DNA from: Arthrobacter sp. zg-Y20
GTDB lineage: Bacteria; Actinomycetota; Actinomycetes; Actinomycetales; Micrococcaceae
Length of the DNA: 64,000 nt
NCBI RefSeq assembly: GCF_030142075.1
Contig: NZ_CP126241.1
Span: 62,001 to 126,000 of the forward strand
Reading direction: 5' to 3'
In this document: positions 53,540 to 62,694 of the stretch, piece by piece
How positions within the stretch are numbered: position 1 is the stretch's first letter
How the letters are laid out: each line of letters starts with the position of its first letter
The notes under the pieces: model-generated
Told to the model about the DNA's origin: nothing
Database searches by the model: none
Seen by the model: the letters and a program-made list of their open reading frames with translations, nothing else
Made by a program: the position numbers and the translations under genes

Positions 53540-53557
53540 CTCACGCCGACGGCGAAC
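53540..53557 (+). promoter_or_regulatory. ClgR-like operator upstream of clpC
   Basis: CGC-CGACG-GCG followed by AAC, preceded by CTCA, fits 17 of 18 positions of the ClgR consensus recalled for Corynebacterium (WNNWCGCYNANRGCGWWS). It lies about 64 bases before the clpC ATG and just upstream of a possible -35 TTGCAC (53567-53572), the expected place for an activator. Confidence 0.6.
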
Positions 53558-53620
53558 AAGCCCCTATTGCACCCCTCAGGCACGTAGCATCGAATTACGC
53601 GTTAGCTAGGAGTGTGCCTC

Positions 53621-56128
<2,508 letters not shown>

Positions 56129-56162
56129 CCCCTAAGCCCGCCCTGCAGGCGCAAGGTTCCAC

Positions 56163-56198
56163 CAAAGGGAGCCCCGGAGCAATCCGGGGCTCCCTTTG
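56163..56198 (+). terminator. Terminator after clpC
   Basis: A perfect 16-bp stem (CAAAGGGAGCCCCGGA / TCCGGGGCTCCCTTTG) with a GCAA loop, 34 bases after the stop, ending in a TTTGTG stretch. Confidence 0.85.
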
Positions 56199-56288
56199 TG
56201 TTCCCGGCAGGCTCCCGACCCGGAACCCGGTCCACCGCCGCGAGTCCGCCTGTTACGGCCGCGCGGCGGCAGGCTCGGTTGGAAGTCC

Positions 56289-56294
56289 TAGACT
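56289..56294 (+). promoter_or_regulatory. -10 box for leaderless acetyltransferase gene
   Basis: TAGACT, 6 bases, ATG 56301; there is no ribosome site. It supports the first of the two adjacent ATG codons. Confidence 0.5.
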
Positions 56295-56300
56295 GGTCCG

Positions 56301-56816
56301 ATGATGTCCGCTTCGCAAATCACCGTCCGCCGTGCCCGAACCGCAGATGTCCATGACATCCGACGGCTCGTGGCGCCGCTGGCCCGCGAGCGGGTCCTGA
56401 TTGCGAAGGAAGCGGTTGCCTACTACGAAGGGCTGCAGGAATTCCGGATCGCGGAGGACGGCGACGGCAACGTCATCGGCTGCGGAGCGTTGCACGTGAT
56501 GTGGGAAGACCTTGCCGAGGTGCGCACACTGGCGACCGATCCCGCGGCCCGCGGACAAGGGGTGGGGCATGCCCTGCTGGAGACCTTGCTGGGGGATGCC
56601 CTGGATATTGGAGTGGCGCGCGTCTTCTGCCTGACCTTCGAGGTGGAGTTCTTCGAGCGGCACGGTTTCAAGGTCATGGAGAACCAGAATGCGGTGGATC
56701 CAGTGGTGTACTCCGAGCTGCTGCGCTCCCATGACGAGGGTGTTGCGGAGTTCCTGGATTTGGCCCGGGTGAAGCCCAACACCCTTGGAAATACGCGGAT
56801 GATCCGCTGGCTCTAG
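56301..56816 (+). CDS. argA: GNAT-type amino-acid N-acetyltransferase (N-acetylglutamate synthase-like)
   Basis: A 171-residue GNAT enzyme. VRRARTADVHDIRRLVAPLA starts the fold, VRTLATDPAARGQGVGHALL is the acetyl-CoA loop (RGQGVG), and VFCLTFEVEFFERHGFKVME the C-terminal strand pair. This pattern matches the short stand-alone N-acetylglutamate synthases of actinobacteria that start arginine synthesis. There are no other arg genes here, so a different amine acceptor is possible. Confidence 0.8.
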   Translation: MMSASQITVRRARTADVHDIRRLVAPLARERVLIAKEAVAYYEGLQEFRIAEDGDGNVIGCGALHVMWEDLAEVRTLATDPAARGQGVGHALLETLLGDALDIGVARVFCLTFEVEFFERHGFKVMENQNAVDPVVYSELLRSHDEGVAEFLDLARVKPNTLGNTRMIRWL

Positions 56817-56862
56817 TGTCCGCTGCCGTAAGTCCCGGCCGGCCTCCGGTGGCGATTGGGCG

Positions 56863-56886
56863 GCTTACGCGATAGTGTAAGGGTAC
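56863..56886 (+). promoter_or_regulatory. Sigma-B-type promoter upstream of csbD
   Basis: GCTT (56863-56866), 14 bases, GGGTAC (56881-56886) fits the GNNT-N14-16-GGGTA[CT] pattern recalled for actinobacterial sigma-B-type factors. It lies about 92 bases before the CsbD start codon. Confidence 0.6.
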
Positions 56887-56977
56887 TTAGCATCATCCGA
56901 TGCCGACGGAAAGCCAGCCGCACTATGGACCTTCGCGGCAGGTAATTCCGGAAGCCGATCAGAAAGCGAGTTCAGTA

Positions 56978-57154
56978 ATGGGCGCAGATGACAAGATGCA
57001 GAATAAGGCTGAGAACCTTGGCGGCAAGGTGAAGGAAGGCGTTGGCAAGGCCACCGGCAACGAGCGCATGGAGGCCGAGGGCCACGGCGACCAGGCCAAG
57101 TCCAAGCTCAAGGATGCCGGCGAAAACGTGAAGGACGCCTTCAAGGGCAAGTAG
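56978..57154 (+). CDS. CsbD-family general stress protein
   Basis: A 58-residue, charged, helical protein. MGADDKMQNKAENLGGKVKEG with its KVKEGVGKATGNERMEAEGH repeat matches the CsbD family, named for sigma-B control in Bacillus. Molecular role unknown. The ribosome site is poor (AAAGCGAG about 9 bases up). An in-frame ATG at 56900 adds 26 unrelated residues and is not preferred. Promoter and terminator both fit a single-gene stress transcript. Confidence 0.88.
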   Translation: MGADDKMQNKAENLGGKVKEGVGKATGNERMEAEGHGDQAKSKLKDAGENVKDAFKGK

Positions 57155-57190
57155 CGTAGCCGGCCCGCTGAAGCGGGCGCCAAGGCATGG

Positions 57191-57221
57191 AAAGCGGGAG
57201 GGGTAACCCCTCCCGCTTTTT
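57191..57221 (+). terminator. Intrinsic terminator after csbD
   Basis: AAAGCGGGAGGGG, TAA loop, CCCCTCCCGCTTT (13 bp perfect), continuing into TTTTT. Confidence 0.92.
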
Positions 57222-57248
57222 GTTGTCCGGATGTTTTTGTTGTCCGGA
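57217..57248. repeat. 15-bp tandem repeat overlapping the terminator tail
   Basis: TTTTTGTTGTCCGGA occurs at 57217-57231 and again at 57234-57248, two bases apart. The first copy begins in the T-run of the csbD terminator. Confidence 0.8.
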
Positions 57249-57366
57249 CGCCCGGGCGGGCTGTCCGCGCTGACCCTGTTGCACCGCGCCCGGCGCGGGT
57301 AGGGTCGAGACCGGACGTGGGGGTCGTTCTGTGCCGGAGGAAGTTCTACGAAGGAGTTCCAGCGCC

Positions 57367-58368
57367 ATGAAGAAACTGATCAACAACCCCCGATCCGTGG
57401 TTGCGGAATCGCTGGAGGGGTTCGGGCAGGCCCACCGGGACCTGGTGGAAGTCCACCTGGATCCCGACTATGTGGTGCGGCGGGACGCGCCGGTGCAGGG
57501 CAAGGTGGCCCTGGTCTCGGGCGGCGGCAGCGGCCACGAACCGCTGCACAGCGGATACGTTGGGGCGGGCATGCTCACAGCGGCGGTTCCCGGCGCTGTG
57601 TTTACCTCACCCACACCGGACCAGATCCTTCCCGCCATCGTGAAGAGTGACTCGGGTTCGGGTGTGCTGCTCGTGGTCAAGAATTACACCGGGGACATCC
57701 TGAACTTCGAAACCGCCGCCGAACTGCCCGGCGTGGAAGGCATCGACGTCCGTACCGTGGTGGTGAACGACGACGTCGCAGTGGAGGACTCCACCTACAC
57801 CGCCGGACGGCGCGGGGTGGCCGGCACCGTGCTGCTGGAGCGGATAGCCGGCGGGTCGGCGGACCGCGGGGATGATTTGGCGAAGGTGGCGGAGGTTGCC
57901 GAACGGGTCAACGCGAATGTCCGGTCCATGGGTGTGGCCCTTGCCCCGTGCACGGTGCCCCATGCCGGTGAGCCGAGTTTCACCCTCGCCGAGGACGAGA
58001 TCGAGATGGGGGTGGGCATTCACGGGGAACCGGGCCGGCACCGGGTGCCCATGACCAATGCGGATTCGATTACCGACCAGCTGATGGAACCCGTGCTGAG
58101 CGACCTGGGCATCACCGGTTCGGACAAGGTGCTGCTCTTTGTGAACGGGATGGGCGGAACACCCCTGAGTGAGCTCTACATCGTGTACCGCCGCGCCGCC
58201 CAGATCCTGGCAGAACGCGGGGTGGACATTCAACGGTCTCTGGTGGGCAACTACATCACCGCCCTGGAAATGGAGGGGGCCTCAGTCACTGTCCTGCGTT
58301 TGGATGATGAGCTGACGGAGCTGTGGGACTCGCCGGTCAACACGCCGGCCATGCGGTGGGGAGTGTAG
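57367..58368 (+). CDS. dhaK: Dihydroxyacetone kinase subunit DhaK
   Basis: A 333-residue substrate-binding subunit. VSGGGSGHEPLHSGYVG holds the first catalytic His (57). MGVGIHGEPGRHR contains His219, which forms the hemiaminal with dihydroxyacetone. ATG 57367 follows GAAGGAG. With DhaL and DhaM it forms the PTS-dependent kinase that makes dihydroxyacetone phosphate. First gene of dhaKLM. Confidence 0.95.
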   Translation: MKKLINNPRSVVAESLEGFGQAHRDLVEVHLDPDYVVRRDAPVQGKVALVSGGGSGHEPLHSGYVGAGMLTAAVPGAVFTSPTPDQILPAIVKSDSGSGVLLVVKNYTGDILNFETAAELPGVEGIDVRTVVVNDDVAVEDSTYTAGRRGVAGTVLLERIAGGSADRGDDLAKVAEVAERVNANVRSMGVALAPCTVPHAGEPSFTLAEDEIEMGVGIHGEPGRHRVPMTNADSITDQLMEPVLSDLGITGSDKVLLFVNGMGGTPLSELYIVYRRAAQILAERGVDIQRSLVGNYITALEMEGASVTVLRLDDELTELWDSPVNTPAMRWGV

Positions 58369-58371
58369 GGG

Positions 58372-59013
58372 ATGGAACTGGACGCAGCATGGGCAGACCG
58401 CTGGATGCGTTTGAGCGCGCAGGCCATGACCGAAAACCGTCAGCGCCTGACCACCCTGGACCGGGAAATCGGAGACGCGGACCACGGGGAGAACATGGAA
58501 CGCGGCTTCACCGCCATTGTGGAGAAGATGGATACCGACGGCACGCCGGACACTCCGGGGGAGGTGTTCAAGACCGCTGCCATGACGCTGATGTCGAAGG
58601 TGGGCGGGGCGGCGGGGCCGCTGTACGGAACCGCCTTCCTGCGAGCCTCCACGGCCGCGGGAAGCTCTGCCGCCCTGGGGCCGCAGGAGCTGGTGGCCGT
58701 CCTGACTGCCGCCCGCGATGGCATTGTGGCACGCGGGAAGGCGGAAACCGGCGATAAAACGATGATCGATGCCTGGACGCCCGCGGTGGATGCCGCGGCC
58801 ACGGCGCAAGCGGCCGATGCCACGCCCGTTGGGATCCTGATTGCCGCCGCCAATGCCGCCGAGGCCGGCCTGGCCGGAACCGAGCCGCTGGTTGCCCGCA
58901 AGGGCAGGGCCAGCTATCTGGGTGAGCGGAGCGCCGGGCACCTGGATCCGGGGGCGGCATCCACGGCCCTGATCCTGCAGGCGGCCGTGCAAGCGGCGGA
59001 GGCCGCGGCATGA
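58372..59013 (+). CDS. dhaL: Dihydroxyacetone kinase subunit DhaL
   Basis: A 213-residue ADP-binding subunit. LDREIGDADHGENMERGF carries the Mg-binding Asp cluster, MSKVGGAAGPLYGTAF and TGDKTMIDAWTPAV the nucleotide pocket, and YLGERSAGHLDPGAAS the C-terminus. In PTS-type systems ADP stays bound and is rephosphorylated by DhaM. Starts 3 bases after dhaK; stop overlaps dhaM (ATGA). Confidence 0.95.
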   Translation: MELDAAWADRWMRLSAQAMTENRQRLTTLDREIGDADHGENMERGFTAIVEKMDTDGTPDTPGEVFKTAAMTLMSKVGGAAGPLYGTAFLRASTAAGSSAALGPQELVAVLTAARDGIVARGKAETGDKTMIDAWTPAVDAAATAQAADATPVGILIAAANAAEAGLAGTEPLVARKGRASYLGERSAGHLDPGAASTALILQAAVQAAEAAA

Positions 59014-59708
59014 GCGTAGGGCTGGTGGTTGTTTCGCACAGCCGGAAATTGGCCGAAGGAGTGTGCGAATTGGCAGCGCAAATGGCGGCGGACGTGCATC
59101 TTGCGGCCGCAGGCGGTACCGACGACGACGGCATCGGCACCAGCCTGGAGAAAATCCAGGCCGGCATCGCCTCGGCCGACACCGGCGACGGGGTGCTCCT
59201 GCTGACGGACCTCGGTTCGGCAGTGATGACCGCGGAGATGGCGTTGGAGTTCCTCGACCCGGATCAGCAGCAGCGGGTGCGGATGGCCGACGCCGCGTTG
59301 GTGGAAGGTACCGTGGCCGCCGCCGTCGCCGCGCAGACCGGAAAGCGATTGCCCGAGGTGCTGGCTGCCGCCGAAGCAGCTGTGCAGCCTGCGGCACCCG
59401 GCACTGACACCGGGCAAGCGGCCGGGACTGACGCCGGGACCGAGGCGGGGGATGAAGCCAGCGGTTCGTGGACGCTGGTGAACCCGATGGGCCTGCATGC
59501 GCGCCCGGCCGCTGCGGTGGCGCAGCTGCTGGCGGATCTCGATGCGGAAATTACCATCAACGGCGTGGACGGAAAATCCGTCATGATGCTGATGACCCTC
59601 GGGCTGAAACCGGGTGAAACGCTCAGTGCCACCGCAACGGGACCGGACGCTGACCGGGCCATTGAGCTGCTCGGTGCAGAGGTCCGCAACGGTTTCGGAG
59701 AAATGTAG
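59010..59708 (+). CDS. dhaM: DhaM phosphotransfer protein (EIIA-HPr fusion)
   Basis: A 232-residue protein in two parts. The N-terminal EIIA-Man-like domain (about 1-130) has the active His10 in VVVSHSRKLAEG and a LTDLGSAVMTAEMALE helix. After a Gly/Thr/Ala linker, an HPr domain (about 153-232) carries His163 in NPMGLHARPAAAVAQ. Unlike the enterobacterial protein there is no enzyme I-like domain, so phosphate must come from general enzyme I. Coupled to dhaL by ATGA. Confidence 0.93.
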   Translation: MSVGLVVVSHSRKLAEGVCELAAQMAADVHLAAAGGTDDDGIGTSLEKIQAGIASADTGDGVLLLTDLGSAVMTAEMALEFLDPDQQQRVRMADAALVEGTVAAAVAAQTGKRLPEVLAAAEAAVQPAAPGTDTGQAAGTDAGTEAGDEASGSWTLVNPMGLHARPAAAVAQLLADLDAEITINGVDGKSVMMLMTLGLKPGETLSATATGPDADRAIELLGAEVRNGFGEM

Positions 59709-59734
59709 CGCGGGGCCGGCCGCCGCAGCCGGCA

Positions 59735-60679
59735 TTACAGCGGAAGCGACACTCCGTGGTGATCTTCGGCGGCGAGCCGGTCCTTGATCAACCCGGCCAA
59801 GGCACGTTCCAGCTGCTCCTGGGGCGCCTGCAGCCGGTGCAGGGCCTGCAGCGGAGACAGTTCCGCTGCCGCCCGCGGCTCCGTTGCCAGGTCAACGGGA
59901 GCGTGCAGCAGCAGTTCCCGGCGTACCGGTTCCGTCGCGTGCCGCAGCACGGCCATCATGGCGCCGCGTACCTGCCGGTCCGTTCCCGCCCAGGCCTGGC
60001 CTTTGGCCGTATAGTGCGGTTCGGGACGGCCGGCGGCCACCCATGCGCAGCGGTCCAGGACCGGACATTCGGCGCACCGCGGGCTGCGGGCGGTGCAGAT
60101 CAGCGCGCCCAGTTCCATCACCGCCGCGTTCCAGGCTACTGATTCGACGCGGTCGGCGGGCAGGAGGGAACGGGCCAGCCGCATTTCCGCAGCAGTGAGG
60201 GAAGGCGAGGGCAGGGCGTCGCCGGTCACGGCGCGGGCATGCACCCGTCGGATATTGGTGTCCACCACGCACTCGCGCCTGCCGAAGGCGAAAGCCGCCA
60301 CCGCCGCCGCGGTGTAGTCCCCGACGCCGGGGAGGGCCAACAGTGCGGCGTGAGTGGAGGGAACCTCGCCGGCGGAATCCGCGGTAATGGCGGTGGCGGC
60401 GGCATGCAGCCGCAGCGCGCGGCGCGGATAGCCGAGCCGGCCCCACGCCCGCACGGCCTCACCGCTGGGCTCGGCGGCCAGAGCTGCGGGGGTGGGCCAG
60501 CGCCGCATCCATTCCTCCCAGACGGGCAGGACACGGACCACAGGTGTCTGCTGGAGCATGATTTCGCTGACCAATACGCCCCAAGGGCTGCATTCGGGAT
60601 CCCGCCACGGCAGCGTGCGGGCATTGGCCGCGAACCACTCAGTAATACTGCGGTGCAGCGTTTCTGCCTGCGGATCCAT
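59735..60679 (-). CDS. mutY: A/G-specific adenine DNA glycosylase
   Basis: A 314-residue HhH-GPD glycosylase. LPWRDPECSPWGVLVSEIMLQQTPV opens the family, LPGVGDYTAAAVAAFAFG is the helix-hairpin-helix, VDTNIRRV contains the catalytic Asp, and a C-x6-C-x2-C-x5-C cluster (CTARSPRCAECPVLDRC) binds 4Fe-4S. It removes adenine opposite 8-oxoguanine. ATG 60679 follows GGGAG. The C-terminal recognition domain is short, as usual in actinobacteria. Confidence 0.95.
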   Translation of the reverse strand: MDPQAETLHRSITEWFAANARTLPWRDPECSPWGVLVSEIMLQQTPVVRVLPVWEEWMRRWPTPAALAAEPSGEAVRAWGRLGYPRRALRLHAAATAITADSAGEVPSTHAALLALPGVGDYTAAAVAAFAFGRRECVVDTNIRRVHARAVTGDALPSPSLTAAEMRLARSLLPADRVESVAWNAAVMELGALICTARSPRCAECPVLDRCAWVAAGRPEPHYTAKGQAWAGTDRQVRGAMMAVLRHATEPVRRELLLHAPVDLATEPRAAAELSPLQALHRLQAPQEQLERALAGLIKDRLAAEDHHGVSLPL

Positions 60680-60754
60680 CCGGCGCTCCCTTGTTATGAC
60701 CAGCAATACTCTACTGATCGGCGTGGTGTGCCCAGTAATCGCACCCCTAATACC

Positions 60755-60760
60755 TAGCCT
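60755..60760 (+). promoter_or_regulatory. -10 box for leaderless exported-protein gene
   Basis: TAGCCT, 6 bases, ATG 60767, with no ribosome site. It sits in the 87-bp divergent gap with mutY. Confidence 0.5.
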
Positions 60761-60766
60761 TGAAGC

Positions 60767-61453
60767 ATGGACGGGAAAGGAACTGAGCAGCTGCAGCGCC
60801 CGGGTGCGCCCAGGCGGCCAAACCCGGCGGTCTACCGCCGGCGCAGGCTGGTGGCCGGCGTTCTTGCCGTGCTGGTCCTGGTCGGACTGATCCTCGCCGT
60901 GACCTCGGTGGTCAGGGCCCTGTCCCCGGATGAACAGTCCGTCCCTGCAACCGTTCCCGGACCAACCCAGAGTCCGGCAGGCAGCGTACCCGCCGGAACA
61001 CCCGTTGCCGCGGCGCCCGCCCCGGCAACGCCCTCTGCCACCCCGACGGCCGCGAAGCCGGCGGGGTCCGCCTGCCCGGCCGACAAGGTGAAGGTGAGCG
61101 CCTCCACCGACGCGGTGGTCTATCCGGCCGGCTCCAGCCCGTTGCTGACCATGACCGTGACCAACACCAGTGACACGGCGTGCGAGATCAACGTCGGCAC
61201 CACGCAGATGGAGTTCATCGTTGCCAGCGGATCCGACCGGATCTTCTCGTCAATGGACTGCCAGGACGGGGCCCAGGACTACGTCAAGAAGGTGGAGCCG
61301 GGCGCTTCGGAGACGGCCAACTTCCCGTGGGAGCGCAACCGGTCCGCACCGGGCTGTGCCGCCGTGGCCTCCAACCCCAACCCGGGGTACTACATCTTCA
61401 CCGCCCGGCTGGGGCAGACCAGCAGCGAAAACGCCGTTTTCCAGCTGGAGTAG
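60767..61453 (+). CDS. Single-pass membrane-anchored extracytoplasmic protein of unknown function
   Basis: A 228-residue protein. A basic cytoplasmic N-terminus (RRPNPAVYRRRR), one helix (LVAGVLAVLVLVGLILAV), a Pro/Ala/Thr/Ser linker (about 60-105) and a beta-rich domain with four spaced Cys residues (CPADKV, ACEIN, DCQDG, GCAAV) that may form disulfides. LTMTVTNTSDTACEINVG has the look of an Ig-like or DUF4232-type fold. Leaderless start. Convergent with disA, 12 bases apart. Confidence 0.75.
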   Translation: MDGKGTEQLQRPGAPRRPNPAVYRRRRLVAGVLAVLVLVGLILAVTSVVRALSPDEQSVPATVPGPTQSPAGSVPAGTPVAAAPAPATPSATPTAAKPAGSACPADKVKVSASTDAVVYPAGSSPLLTMTVTNTSDTACEINVGTTQMEFIVASGSDRIFSSMDCQDGAQDYVKKVEPGASETANFPWERNRSAPGCAAVASNPNPGYYIFTARLGQTSSENAVFQLE

Positions 61454-61465
61454 CCCGGCGGCCGG

Positions 61466-62542
61466 CTACATGAACCGGTCCAGCAGGCTGGTCTCGGCGA
61501 TCCGGGACAGTCCCTCGCGTACGGTGCGCGCCCGCTGCTCACCGATGCCGTCGACGGTCATCAGGTCATCAATGTTGGCGGCCATCAGGTTCTGGAGACC
61601 GCCGAAGTGGTCCACAAGGCGGTTGGACACTGCCGGCGGCACGGATTTGATGTTGCTCAGCAGGCGGTAACCGCGCGGCTGAACCACTGCTTCCAGAGAG
61701 TCCTGGCCGGGATGGAAACCAACCACCGAGGCGATCTTGCCCAGATCAACCATTTCCGAGGAACTCATGTTCTGCAGAGTGGCGATCTGCTCCTCGATGT
61801 TCCGCTGGCCGTTGTTGAGGTCGGCATAGTCCCGCAGGATCATTTCGCTGCCGGGGCCGAGCCCGGTGGTCAGTTCCTCGAGCTGGAGGGAGAGCAACCG
61901 GCCATCCAGGCCGAGTTCCAGGACGTACTGGGAAATTTCCTCGGAGATCCGGCGGACCATTTCCTGGCGCTGGAGCGTAACCGCGACGTCGCGGACGGTG
62001 ACCATGGCTTCGATTTCCAGTGCGGAGAGGGAATTGGTGACCTGGTCCAGCCTTGCCCGGTAGCGTTCCAGGGTGGCCAGCGCCTGGTTGGCACGAGCCA
62101 GGACCGGTTCCGAACCCTCCAGGACGTGCCGGAGCCCGCCCACATATAGCTGGATGATCTGCATTGACTGGCTGACCGAAATCACGGGGAATCCGGTCTG
62201 GATGGCCACCCGTTCGGCGGTCCGGTGCCTGGTGCCGGACTCATGCGTTTCGATGGTGTGGTCCGGGACCAGCTGCACTGCCGCCCGGAGGATGTTCTTG
62301 GCATCGCGGTCGCATACAATCGCGCCGTCCATCTTGGCGAGCTCACGAAGCCGGGTGGGGGAGAAGTCAATGCCGATGTCGAAACCGCCGGAGCAGATGG
62401 AATCCACGGTCCGGTCAAAGCCGAGCACAATCAGGGCGCCGGTGCGTCCGCGCAGGATGCGTTCCAGCCCGTCGCGCAGTTCGGTTCCGGGTGCAACCCG
62501 CGCCAGTGTTGCTTTCAGCGCGTCTTCCGGGCTGCGGGCCAT
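61466..62542 (-). CDS. disA: DNA integrity scanning protein, diadenylate cyclase DisA
   Basis: A 358-residue protein. The DAC domain carries the DGA (72-74) and RHR (105-107) catalytic motifs. A long helical spine and a C-terminal HhH DNA-binding domain (MTVDGIGEQRARTVREGL) follow. It makes c-di-AMP and pauses on DNA branch points. ATG 62542 after AAGGAAG is preferred to the GTG at 62548, which would abut the ribosome site. Next to radA, its usual partner. Confidence 0.96.
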   Translation of the reverse strand: MARSPEDALKATLARVAPGTELRDGLERILRGRTGALIVLGFDRTVDSICSGGFDIGIDFSPTRLRELAKMDGAIVCDRDAKNILRAAVQLVPDHTIETHESGTRHRTAERVAIQTGFPVISVSQSMQIIQLYVGGLRHVLEGSEPVLARANQALATLERYRARLDQVTNSLSALEIEAMVTVRDVAVTLQRQEMVRRISEEISQYVLELGLDGRLLSLQLEELTTGLGPGSEMILRDYADLNNGQRNIEEQIATLQNMSSSEMVDLGKIASVVGFHPGQDSLEAVVQPRGYRLLSNIKSVPPAVSNRLVDHFGGLQNLMAANIDDLMTVDGIGEQRARTVREGLSRIAETSLLDRFM

Positions 62543-62694
62543 GGTCACTTCCTTCCGGCCCGGGGGCCCTGGACGATCCTGGGCAAGGCTTGCCCGTCCC
62601 TATACTAGTGCGAGTTGGCAAGGGTCAGCCGCACCGGCACCGCCACCGGCAGGTCCGGTCACGTCCGGTCGCTTCAGTCAGGTCCGGCCAGGGG

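Noticed and set aside
57155-57366. Small ORF or RNA gene between csbD and dhaK
   Set aside because: Only a terminator, a tandem repeat and the dhaK leader are visible; no coding frame with a plausible start.
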